This document shows positions 1-6,226 of a stretch of DNA of 6,520 bases, piece by piece; positions within the stretch are counted from its first letter, which is position 1, and each line of letters starts with the position of its first letter. The position numbers and the translations under genes were made by a program. A model generated the notes under the pieces. The model saw only the letters and a program-made list of their open reading frames with translations, searched no databases and had not been told where the DNA came from. Source of the DNA: an uncultured Prevotella sp. (GTDB taxonomy: Bacteria > Bacteroidota > Bacteroidia > Bacteroidales > Bacteroidaceae). The stretch covers positions 1-6,520 of the forward strand of contig URDM01000111.1 in assembly GCA_900546575.1 (NCBI GenBank). The letters run 5' to 3'.

Positions 1-116
1 CTACGCTTGACTCCGCTATTGTCTTCAAGTAGATTTCCTGCATTTTCTGCATCAAAATGTTTGCAAAACTCGTCTATAATACAAAATAATTCTGTAACTT
101 TGTAATTGGTAGTCAT
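1..116 (-). CDS. IS982-family transposase, N-terminal fragment
   Basis: An open frame starts at the ATG at 116-114 and runs off the left edge without a stop, giving 38 residues that begin MTTNYKVTELFCIIDEFCKH and end in GVKR. The pattern KVTE(L/I)(F/Y)C-II-D-(E/D)FCK followed by a G-V-K-R stretch matches, from memory, the N-terminus of IS982-family DDE transposases of Bacteroidetes, which are usually about 300 residues long. The catalytic domain is outside the window, so whether the gene is intact cannot be judged. No Shine-Dalgarno sequence precedes the start; the upstream bases are A/T-rich, as is usual in this phylum. A promoter-like pair lies at 152-182. The product would cut and join the ends of its own element. 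Confidence 0.78.
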   Translation of the reverse strand, partial: MTTNYKVTELFCIIDEFCKHFDAENAGNLLEDNSGVKR

Positions 117-182
117 ATTAAATATTTTTGTAACTAATTGATTTTCACCTATAAAGGTACAAAATATTTATGAGACTACCAA
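106..182. repeat. Inverted repeat spanning the transposase promoter and start codon
   Basis: TTGGTAGTC at 106-114 and GACTACCAA at 174-182 are perfect 9-bp inverted arms 59 bases apart. The stem can extend by one G-U and one A-U pair outward. One arm contains the G of the transposase ATG and its next codons. The other overlaps the -33 part of the promoter, so it would be absent from a transcript started at that promoter but present in a transcript reading in from outside. Confidence 0.6.
152..182 (-). promoter_or_regulatory. Probable transposase promoter
   Basis: On the minus strand TTG (182-180) is followed after 20 bases by TACCTTTA (159-152). This resembles the Bacteroidetes TTTG / TAnnTTTG promoter, with the last base of the -7 element changed. 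Transcription would start near 145, about 30 bases before the transposase ATG. The spacing is good but the match is incomplete, so this is a moderate call. Confidence 0.45.
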
Positions 183-200
183 CTTTTTTATAAACTATTT

Positions 201-218
201 CTTATCCCGAACTGGGGT
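201..218 (-). repeat. Candidate terminal inverted repeat of the insertion sequence
   Basis: On the minus strand this reads ACCCCAGTTCGGGATAAG, a G/C-containing block at the outer limit of the element within very A/T-rich DNA. The partner repeat lies outside the window, so the assignment rests on position and on the ACC start recalled for IS982 elements. Confidence 0.45.
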
Positions 219-405
219 ATTATTATCACAATCAATAACAAATTAATATCATTTCATGAATTTTTAGAGACAAACCATTAATAGCTTCGTGGCGACCGAA
301 GCCACCATTCGGACATCAAGACATCACAATTCGGGACGCTTGACACCACCATTACAGCAAAATCGACACCACGGTGAAAAACCATTAAAGCCACACACAT
401 ATTAA
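219..405. other. Intergenic DNA between the insertion sequence and the esterase terminator
   Basis: No convincing gene was found on either strand. The left half is A/T-rich and the right half is rich in short CACC/ACCATT words. A small hairpin is visible: GCTTCG (284-289) and CGAAGC (297-302) around a 7-base loop. It has no run of T on either side, so it is not called a terminator. Confidence 0.6.
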
Positions 406-407
406 GC

Positions 408-441
408 AAAAATGCCAGCCCCTATCGAAACAAGGACTGGC
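408..441 (-). terminator. Intrinsic terminator of the receptor-esterase operon
   Basis: On the minus strand GCCAGTCC (441-434) pairs with GGGCTGGC (421-414), giving an 8-bp stem with one G-U pair and a 12-base loop, followed directly by ATTTTTGC. It begins about 33 bases after the esterase stop codon. Position, stem and T-run agree with factor-independent termination. Confidence 0.75.
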
Positions 442-473
442 AACACTTTGATTGGTTTTAAAAACCTATGTCT

Positions 474-1646
474 TTACTTAAACAACTGCGGAATGAACAG
501 CAACGAATACTGGCGCCAGTTGCTCCAAAGATGGCCGCGACGGCTCTCATGGAATGTGTATTTCAAGCCACTGGCAGTCATACGCTCCATGAGTTGCTTG
601 TTAAACGGCATTAGACGGTCGGCATCTCCACAGGCAATCCAGTAGAGTTTGGGGTTGCTCTGTGCCAGTTTAGTAAGCTTACCATCAAGGTTTGCGTATG
701 CTGGAGTTGCCTCCATGTCGATCTGGGTGAAGTCTACTCCAGCCGAGTAGAGACCTATATAGTTGAACATGTCGGGGTAGTTGGCTGTAATCATGAGTGT
801 GTGCATGCCACCCATCGACAGTCCGGCGATAGCGCGGTGTGCCTTGTCGGGGATTGTGTTGTAGGTAGCGTCGACAAAGTTCACGATCTCCGGGAACGCC
901 AGCTCGTACAATCCGTCCTTGTAATGGGGAAGGAATTTTGTCATCACGGGCTTGTAAGCGAGATTATCGGCAGTCTCGCCAGCAGCAGCCTGCTTGCCGA
1001 AGTTGCCGTTAGGCATTACCACGATCATCGGCTCACACTTGCCCTCTGCAATCAGATTGTCCATGATGCGCGAGATGTTACCCAGCTCCAACCATGCGTT
1101 CTCGTCACCACCACTACCGTGCAGGAGGTAGAACACCGGATATTTCTTGTCTGTCTTGCCATATCCGGCAGGCAGATACACATTCATGCGGCGGTCTGCC
1201 TTGCCAGCGTTAGAGTGATACCACACTGTGCGCACCTGTCCGTGAGCCACATTTTTCACCTGATATTCGTCGGCAGCACCACCTCCTACATAGAAGATAC
1301 TGAACACATTGCCCACGTCGCGGCGTGTAAAAGGATTGATGGGGTCAATGCTCACAACACCATCTATATTGAATCGGTATGTAAACATTTCTGATGCCAG
1401 CTGCGGTGTGGTGTATTCCCAGACGCCATCCTTGCCCTTTTTCATTGTGCCCTCACCGTTGTTTTGTTCCCAATCGGCTACCACTTTCACACTTTTGGCC
1501 TTGGGTGCATTCACTCGGAACGTCACTGTGCGGTCACTGTTTACCTGTGGCGACACCAACTTGCCCTCACGAAACGAAATGTTCTGTTGTGCGCTCATGC
1601 CCATTGATACGAGCACGGCTGACATTGCGACAATAATTCTTTTCAT
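474..1646 (-). CDS. Secreted CE1-type esterase with N-terminal E-set domain (XynZ/feruloyl esterase-like)
   Basis: This 390-residue protein probably hydrolyses ester substituents on plant or host glycans outside the cytoplasm. Residues 1-20 form a signal peptide (MKRIIVAMSAVLVSMGMSAQ) with no lipobox Cys. Residues about 22-120 look like the immunoglobulin-like E-set domain found before this esterase family (VTFRVNAPKAKSVKV, then W-E-Y-T and a DPINPF segment). Residues about 135-390 are an esterase D-type alpha/beta hydrolase (PF00756-like): oxyanion-hole HGSGG at 176-180, nucleophile Ser277 in GLSMGG, probable acid Asp341 or Asp343 in ACGDADR, and catalytic His372 in RRGHLW. All triad parts are present and the length is normal. 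The start is the only one that gives a full signal peptide; no Shine-Dalgarno is seen. It lies 53 bases downstream of the receptor gene with no terminator between, so they are probably co-transcribed. Acetyl versus feruloyl specificity cannot be read from the sequence. Confidence 0.92.
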   Translation of the reverse strand: MKRIIVAMSAVLVSMGMSAQQNISFREGKLVSPQVNSDRTVTFRVNAPKAKSVKVVADWEQNNGEGTMKKGKDGVWEYTTPQLASEMFTYRFNIDGVVSIDPINPFTRRDVGNVFSIFYVGGGAADEYQVKNVAHGQVRTVWYHSNAGKADRRMNVYLPAGYGKTDKKYPVFYLLHGSGGDENAWLELGNISRIMDNLIAEGKCEPMIVVMPNGNFGKQAAAGETADNLAYKPVMTKFLPHYKDGLYELAFPEIVNFVDATYNTIPDKAHRAIAGLSMGGMHTLMITANYPDMFNYIGLYSAGVDFTQIDMEATPAYANLDGKLTKLAQSNPKLYWIACGDADRLMPFNKQLMERMTASGLKYTFHESRRGHLWSNWRQYSLLFIPQLFK

Positions 1647-1699
1647 AGATTTTTTGTTTAAATTATGGTTATGAATAAATGATTTTACTTGTTTGCTGT

Positions 1700-3934
1700 T
1701 TAGAAATTGAGTTTTGCGCCAAATTCCACTGTGAACGGGCGGATATAGTTGCCTGCCATGATGGTACCGGCATACTGTGAACCATCGGTGATGAGTTCAG
1801 AGCCAGGTATTGTGCCCTGCGCTCCACGCTGGTTGAGGAAGTTTACGACATTAACGTTGAACGTAAGCATCTTGTTGGCCTTATAGCTTGCACCCGCAAA
1901 TGTCTCCCAACGACCGTTGAAGTAGACAGAGTTGCCCACATTAGCATACTGCTTGCTGTAGTAGCGGAACGATGCCCAAATGTTGAAGCGATCGTATGTG
2001 TAGTTGGGGTCGAGCTCAATGATCACCTTCGACTGTTTTGTTACGGTCTTGTCGCTGAAGTCGTATGTCTTGTTAAATGCCTCAAACTTGTAGCCAGTGT
2101 ACTTCGGGCTCTGCAGGGTCAGCATGGCATGGAACTTAAATCCCTTAAACGGGGTGAACATAGCGTCGGTGGTCCAGCCCATGGTCTCGATACCACTCGA
2201 TGCTCCTACCATTACGGGGTCTTCATTGGGGTTGTCGCTCATCACCGTCAGGCGACTGTAGTCGTTGGTGCGACGTGCATAGGTGAAGGCAGACACAAGG
2301 TTCACAAACGAGCTATTATAGAAGATGCCTGCACGTCCGAGAATGAACGGACGGTGGTTGTAGTAAGGCAGCGTCTTGCCAGAATAAGCCTCGAGATGTC
2401 GGTACTGCTGAAGGAAATTGATTTCGCCAGTCAGTCCGAAGTTGCTTGTAATGTTGTATGTCGGCGACACAGAAACGACATAGTTAAGACCTGTATTGGT
2501 GTGATGTGTTGTGCCCACCGTCTTGCTGTTGCCATCGGCATCGCTATAGTTTACGCCGATATAAAAATCAGAGAAACGGCCGTCGCCGATATAGTCTACC
2601 CCGACATTAAACAGTTCGAGACGTGCACCGTAGCCCATTCTGAAGTTGCGCGACACGCGCCATGTGTCGTTGACATAGGCAGCGAGTTTGTTTTCAAAGC
2701 CCTTGTCATACTCAGATGAGCCATTAAGGTTTGCATACTCCTTGCCGTTGTACACCAATTTGCGCGGATTGGGTGCCACTTCATGATAATACTGCGTTGT
2801 GCTGCGGGCGTAATCGATGTTGCTGTACAGCTCGTTTATGCCGAATGCCCAGTTGTGGCTTGCCGTCTTCTTCTGCAGTTCGGCAATAAACATAGCGTCT
2901 TTCACGCAGAACGCGTTGATCTGTGAGAGTCGGCGCTGTACCGTGCCATGGAAAGCTTCGCCGTTATCGGCGTATGTAGCATCGGCATCTTCATAGAATC
3001 CCATTGTGAGCTGGTCGCCGCTATGACCCTTCGAGTGCGAGAACTTAGCCTTTACAGCAAGCGTGAGATTGTTGCCGAAGTCGTAGTCGAGCAGCGCGGT
3101 AGCCTCGTGTGTACGAGTCTTGATGATGTCGTACAGATTATTGGTCACCAGCTTGCCAGTCTTCACGTCACGATACTGCATCATGCCGTCGACAGGAAGA
3201 TAAGAGTCGCGCCCCATGCGGAAGCCCTTCAATTCCGAAACCTTACCGTCGCCGTCGTAGGTGAACGGTGCATAGTTGGCAAGTGCCGTAAGCGGATGGG
3301 TGACATTGTATTTGTAGAACACGCTGAAGCGTCCGCGGTCGTCGTTAAACAGTCGTGTCAGTCCTGCGGTATAGAACTGTGCTCGGTCTATATAGTTGGT
3401 GAACTTGAGGTTCATGCTTCCTGGGTCGAAGTTCTGATAGGTGCTGAGAGTGAAATAGGTCTTCTTGGCAAGCTTGCCCGAAAGATTCATGTCGAAGTTC
3501 TGTGCGCCGAAGGTGTTGGTCTGATATTTCACCTTTCCCTTGAATTTCTCGCCACCGCGCTCCATATATGAGTTCACGCCATAGCCTATCTCACCAAACT
3601 TTATGGCAGTAGTGGAGATGTTTTGCAGACCCTGTCCTGCGAGCAGCTGCTCTCCACGCCAGTGGTTACTGGTAGTGTTAGGCCAATAATAGTACACTGC
3701 AGGCACACCGTCAACCGATACTGCCGTATAGCTCATAGGCAGACCTATCTCTACCTGACGCGGCTCTGTGGCATCTTTGGCATTTAACATCACGCCGTGG
3801 TCGTTACCTTCGGTCTTGGTGCTGTCCTTAACAGCAGCATACGCCTTCAATAGGGTGTCGGCATGTGCTGGCAATGTGGTGGCAAGCGAAGCTGCTACCA
3901 AAATTGACGGAAGCAATAATTTCTTGTGTTTCAT
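1700..3934 (-). CDS. TonB-dependent-receptor-like outer-membrane beta-barrel protein
   Basis: This 744-residue protein is predicted to sit in the outer membrane and take up or bind a ligand, possibly a product of the neighbouring esterase. Residues 1-25 are a signal peptide ending AHA. Residues about 48-130 look like a reduced plug (VMLNAKDATEPRQVEIGLP, then VDGVPAVYYYWPN and HWRG). The rest is a long series of amphipathic, aromatic-rich strands (such as YFTLSTYQNFDPGSMNLKF) ending FTVEFGAKLNF, with the C-terminal Phe typical of outer-membrane barrels. There is no N-terminal carboxypeptidase-regulatory-like domain and I see no clear TonB box. It is well short of the roughly 1000 residues of SusC proteins, and no SusD gene is present here. 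I recall similar short receptor-like proteins in Bacteroides and Prevotella, with unknown ligands. The promoter lies about 170 bases upstream. TonB dependence and substrate are inferred. Confidence 0.85.
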   Translation of the reverse strand: MKHKKLLLPSILVAASLATTLPAHADTLLKAYAAVKDSTKTEGNDHGVMLNAKDATEPRQVEIGLPMSYTAVSVDGVPAVYYYWPNTTSNHWRGEQLLAGQGLQNISTTAIKFGEIGYGVNSYMERGGEKFKGKVKYQTNTFGAQNFDMNLSGKLAKKTYFTLSTYQNFDPGSMNLKFTNYIDRAQFYTAGLTRLFNDDRGRFSVFYKYNVTHPLTALANYAPFTYDGDGKVSELKGFRMGRDSYLPVDGMMQYRDVKTGKLVTNNLYDIIKTRTHEATALLDYDFGNNLTLAVKAKFSHSKGHSGDQLTMGFYEDADATYADNGEAFHGTVQRRLSQINAFCVKDAMFIAELQKKTASHNWAFGINELYSNIDYARSTTQYYHEVAPNPRKLVYNGKEYANLNGSSEYDKGFENKLAAYVNDTWRVSRNFRMGYGARLELFNVGVDYIGDGRFSDFYIGVNYSDADGNSKTVGTTHHTNTGLNYVVSVSPTYNITSNFGLTGEINFLQQYRHLEAYSGKTLPYYNHRPFILGRAGIFYNSSFVNLVSAFTYARRTNDYSRLTVMSDNPNEDPVMVGASSGIETMGWTTDAMFTPFKGFKFHAMLTLQSPKYTGYKFEAFNKTYDFSDKTVTKQSKVIIELDPNYTYDRFNIWASFRYYSKQYANVGNSVYFNGRWETFAGASYKANKMLTFNVNVVNFLNQRGAQGTIPGSELITDGSQYAGTIMAGNYIRPFTVEFGAKLNF

Positions 3935-4027
3935 AAGAATTTAAGTTTTTAAATAATACGATTTAATTTTCACATGTTTAGGTTTTATGCCTTCGGGTAG
4001 AGCGTCTGTACTGTTGAAATGTGTTCG

Positions 4028-4133
4028 TTGCACTTGCAAGATGTGTCCTCTTACACTCGCAAATTGCCCTTGCAGGCTGCGCTTCATCCGAATTGCACTG
4101 GCAAAATTAGCCTACTATTCTTCCGCTTGCAAA
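4028..4133. repeat. Five-copy dyad cluster (TTGCA-CT-TGCAA) over the receptor promoter and leader
   Basis: Five 13-base copies occur on the plus strand: TTGCACTTGCAAG (4028-4040), TTACACTCGCAAA (4051-4063), TTGCCCTTGCAGG (4064-4076), TTGCACTGGCAAA (4093-4105) and TTCCGCTTGCAAA (4121-4133). Eight of thirteen columns are invariant, including the central CT. The consensus is a dyad with 5-bp arms (TTGCA/TGCAA) around CT, as expected for a dimeric DNA-binding protein. Start-to-start spacings are 23, 13, 29 and 28. Copy 5 contains the -33 TTTG and copy 4 contains the TTTG of the -7 element; the other three lie in the transcribed leader. CTGCGCTTCATCC at 4077-4089 may be a decayed copy. Confidence 0.7.
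4102..4133 (-). promoter_or_regulatory. Promoter of the receptor-esterase operon
   Basis: On the minus strand TTTG (4133-4130, inside a run TTTTTTG) is followed after exactly 20 bases by TAATTTTG (4109-4102). This fits the Bacteroidetes TTTG / TAnnTTTG promoter fully. Transcription should start a few bases downstream, near 4093-4098, giving a leader of about 160 bases before the receptor ATG at 3934. Both promoter elements lie inside copies of the dyad repeat, so a protein bound to the repeats could block or alter RNA polymerase binding. Confidence 0.75.
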
Positions 4134-4135
4134 AA

Positions 4136-4151
4136 ATATACGGTATATACC
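4136..4151. promoter_or_regulatory. Overlapping palindromes just upstream of the -33 element
   Basis: ATATAC-G-GTATAT (4136-4148) is a 13-bp palindrome around one central base, overlapping the perfect 10-bp palindrome GGTATATACC (4142-4151). It touches the -33 element of the receptor promoter, the usual place for an activator site. The binding protein is unknown. Confidence 0.4.
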
Positions 4152-4172
4152 CCTTCTGCGACGCAAGCAATA

Positions 4173-4185
4173 GCTGATTATCAGC
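4173..4185. promoter_or_regulatory. 13-bp palindrome upstream of the receptor promoter
   Basis: GCTGAT-T-ATCAGC is a perfect palindrome around a single central base. It is centred 37 bases upstream of the centre of the palindrome at 4136-4148 and lies roughly 80 bases before the predicted transcription start. A regulator-binding site is plausible, but chance or a small hairpin cannot be excluded. Confidence 0.3.
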
Positions 4186-4297
4186 GCTTTACCCATATCG
4201 GCACATACCTGAAAATATACTTTTTTCGTTGTGAAAACACACCTGTTTACGGAAACAACAAACCACAATCAGGTAACAAGAAGTAAAAAATATATGA

Positions 4298-4361
4298 CAA
4301 AAAGACCCCTTCATCGTATTTTCACTCCAAAACGGGAAGCGAAAGACGATGAAGGGGTCTT
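4298..4361 (-). terminator. Long-stem intrinsic terminator after the regulator gene
   Basis: Read on the minus strand, AAGACCCCTTCATCGT (4361-4346) and ACGATGAAGGGGTCTT (4317-4302) pair perfectly over 16 bp. Inside the 28-base interval TTTCGCT (4344-4338) pairs with AGTGAAA (4326-4320), extending the hairpin to about 23 bp with a small internal loop. The stem runs into five Ts (4303-4299) on the minus strand, and it starts 27 bases after the regulator stop. The plus strand has no T-run, so it is assigned to the minus strand only. Confidence 0.85.
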
Positions 4362-4388
4362 CTGTAAAACATATTTATAGAAAAAGTA

Positions 4389-6134
4389 TCAAGCCATAAG
4401 TCGGCGATAGAACTCGTCCTTATCGTAGAGAGCAGCGTTAAGCACGCGCGTCTTGTAGCTCTTGATGGTGTTTACAGAGTAGTTGAGCGAGCGTGCGAGG
4501 TCGTCGTTCTTGGTAATGCCAAGACGTATCAATGCAAAAATGCGCATCTCAGTAGTGAAGCGCTCATCACGTCGCGACATCACGCGGTTTTCTTCGCGCA
4601 ACAGACTGTTGAAATGCTCTGGAAAATCGGGAAACAGTATGAGCAGCACCTGGTCGATGGGGTAGAGCACGTCAAACGCTTCGCCGCGCTGCTGGTCAAA
4701 GACGTTGCGCAAGCCGTCATAGTCTTTGATTGTAAGGCGGCGCAGCACCTCTTTGCGTAGCTTCTCCATTGCCGACTGATGGTTGGCGCTTGCCATGATG
4801 AGCTGTCCGAGCACCACCTCTTTTATACGTCCTGCCTCAAGCAGTTGCACATTTATCTCCTCTATCTGGCGGCTCTTGTCTGACAGACTTTCCACATGAT
4901 GCTCAATGAGCGCCTTCTGGCGGTGTAGCATACGCGCCTGACGCACCATCATGTAGATGGCGCCGCACAACAGCACCGCCACCACAGCCAACACCACAAA
5001 TCCCACAAGCAGTCTGGTATGCTGCTTCTGCGTGTAGGCATACATGTCGTTGTCTATCTTCGGGTAGCTGGAGGCAATCTCGGCATAGCGGTAGCGCGAA
5101 TGAAAGATCTCGGCATTGTGCATCGCGACGTTTATCAGCATGTAAGAGCGCGTGATGTCGCCAGTGATGAACGCCACCTCCGCAATCTTGCGTGCCGCAG
5201 CATAGTCTTTGGCGCCGCGTTTTATATTCTCTATTCCCGACTGCGAAATATAGCACGTCGCATTAGTATAGTCGCCCATTCCCATATAGTTGTAGCCGAG
5301 ATTTCCCAACGCCGTGGAATAATAGTCTGAAGACGGGGCGAGCTTGGCGAGCAGCCGCTTGCTCCACCTCACGGCTTCGGCATAGTTTCGCTTGTTGAAG
5401 TTCATCTTCACGTTCATGTCGTCAAGAATCCACGATTCTGCTGGCACAAGTCTACGCGTCTGCTCGTAGTAGTAGTTCATGCGTTGGAGGTAAAGGTTAG
5501 GATTGAAGAGATGACGCGGAAAATAAAATCCATTCTCAAACTCCAGGTTGAAAGCGGCAATCAGACGGTTCACCTTCACCGCTTCCGAGCAGCGCGCCAC
5601 ATCGACAGTGGCGAGTGCCTCTGATGCCTCACGGAAGAAGCCGCCCTTGATAAGAATCTCCACCTTATATATAATAGCTTGCGCCACGAGATCGTAGTCG
5701 CCTGTCTTGCGCCCTATCTGCTCGCACTGCTGCGCGGCAGTGAACGCAGGTTTAAATGACTGGTGTGAATACTCTTCGTAGAGCGCCGCACACAGCTCAT
5801 ACCTCTTTTGGGGCTCGGTGGCTTTCGCCAACTCGTCTTTCAAGTCGTCAATACGTCTTTTTGCCTGTGCATCGTAGGCGGCAGCGTTGTTCAACACCTT
5901 GCAGATGGCATCGATATAAGTGCTTGTCTCACGACTTATACGGCTACGCACGGAAGCATCTGTCTTGTTAAACTCGTCACGCATCTTGACAATAGGCATG
6001 GAAGAGAGCGTGTATGTGGTGTCAGTCTTCGATGCTGCTACAGGCATGACGCCAGCCAACGACATGAGCACACACAATGCTGCCATCAGCCATTGCTGGC
6101 ACGTCTGCGCTCCAAATCTGATTCTAATGTTCAT
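4389..6134 (-). CDS. Membrane-spanning TPR-HTH transcriptional regulator (DUF6377-like)
   Basis: This 581-residue protein is probably a one-component regulator that senses outside the cytoplasm and binds DNA inside. Residues 1-35 look like a signal peptide (LMAALCVLMSLAGVMPVAAS). Residues about 95-345 are alpha-helical and TPR-like (ALYEEYSHQSFKPAFTAAQQ; YSTALGNLGYNYMGMGDYTN) and would be periplasmic. Residues 374-397 are one hydrophobic membrane helix followed by Arg/His-rich sequence. Residues about 400-440 look coiled-coil. The C-terminus carries EMRIFALIRLGITKNDDLAR (529-548) and SLNYSVNTIKSYKTRVLN (549-566), a LuxR-like helix-turn-helix. From memory this architecture matches a Bacteroidetes family listed as DUF6377. 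It lies directly upstream of the receptor-esterase operon in the same direction but is separated from it by a strong terminator, so it is a likely regulator of that operon rather than a member. There is no Shine-Dalgarno; the first ATG gives the full signal sequence. Confidence 0.87.
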   Translation of the reverse strand: MNIRIRFGAQTCQQWLMAALCVLMSLAGVMPVAASKTDTTYTLSSMPIVKMRDEFNKTDASVRSRISRETSTYIDAICKVLNNAAAYDAQAKRRIDDLKDELAKATEPQKRYELCAALYEEYSHQSFKPAFTAAQQCEQIGRKTGDYDLVAQAIIYKVEILIKGGFFREASEALATVDVARCSEAVKVNRLIAAFNLEFENGFYFPRHLFNPNLYLQRMNYYYEQTRRLVPAESWILDDMNVKMNFNKRNYAEAVRWSKRLLAKLAPSSDYYSTALGNLGYNYMGMGDYTNATCYISQSGIENIKRGAKDYAAARKIAEVAFITGDITRSYMLINVAMHNAEIFHSRYRYAEIASSYPKIDNDMYAYTQKQHTRLLVGFVVLAVVAVLLCGAIYMMVRQARMLHRQKALIEHHVESLSDKSRQIEEINVQLLEAGRIKEVVLGQLIMASANHQSAMEKLRKEVLRRLTIKDYDGLRNVFDQQRGEAFDVLYPIDQVLLILFPDFPEHFNSLLREENRVMSRRDERFTTEMRIFALIRLGITKNDDLARSLNYSVNTIKSYKTRVLNAALYDKDEFYRRLMA

Positions 6135-6194
6135 AGCATATTTACCTTGGTTGCCCTTACGGCATTTATAAACTTAGGTTTTGTCACTCGACCA

Positions 6195-6226
6195 CAAAGA
6201 TACGCAATATCTATCAAAAAGGCTAA
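6195..6226 (-). promoter_or_regulatory. Probable promoter of the regulator gene
   Basis: On the minus strand TATCTTTG (6202-6195) is a full match to the Bacteroidetes -7 consensus TAnnTTTG. Twenty bases upstream is TTAG (6226-6223), matching three of four bases of the -33 TTTG. Transcription would start near 6188, giving a leader of about 55 bases before the ATG at 6134. Confidence 0.6.

Larger units (their letters stand above)
1..218 (-). mobile_element. 5' end of an IS982-family-like insertion sequence (partial)
   Basis: The window opens inside an insertion sequence whose transposase reads leftward out of the window. The element's outer end is placed at 218, where the minus strand begins ACCCCAGTTCGGGATAAG. 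From memory, IS982-family ends begin with ACC(C), and the roughly 100 bases between this end and the transposase ATG suit the family. The family call comes from the transposase N-terminus. The other end and any target-site duplication are outside the window, so the exact boundary is inferred. The insertion lies downstream of the esterase gene and does not interrupt any gene visible here. Confidence 0.7.

Noticed and set aside
95..102. TAACTTTG on the plus strand as a promoter -7 element
   Set aside because: It lies inside the transposase coding region, has no TTTG at the right distance upstream and no gene follows it.
284..302. Small hairpin GCTTCG / CGAAGC as a terminator
   Set aside because: The stem is only 6 bp, no T-run follows on either strand, and a better terminator already lies between it and the esterase gene.
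330..336. TTCGGGA, also present in the insertion sequence end at 205-211, as a possible second element end
   Set aside because: Only seven bases match and the flanks do not agree with the terminal repeat.
801..1394. Plus-strand open frame opposite the esterase gene
   Set aside because: It is antisense to a gene with intact catalytic motifs, and its translation has no protein-like features.
2129..3571. Two long plus-strand open frames opposite the receptor gene
   Set aside because: They are antisense shadows of a well-supported barrel gene, with Val/His/Cys-rich translations and no motifs.
4028..4133. CRISPR-like reading of the repeat cluster
   Set aside because: The repeats are only 13 bases, imperfect, unevenly spaced (0 to 17 bases apart) and lie on a promoter; no cas genes are present.
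3987..4286. Plus-strand open frame of 99 codons in the receptor upstream region
   Set aside because: It crosses the minus-strand promoter, the repeat cluster and both palindromes, its Cys-rich translation resembles no protein, and no promoter is seen for it on the plus strand.
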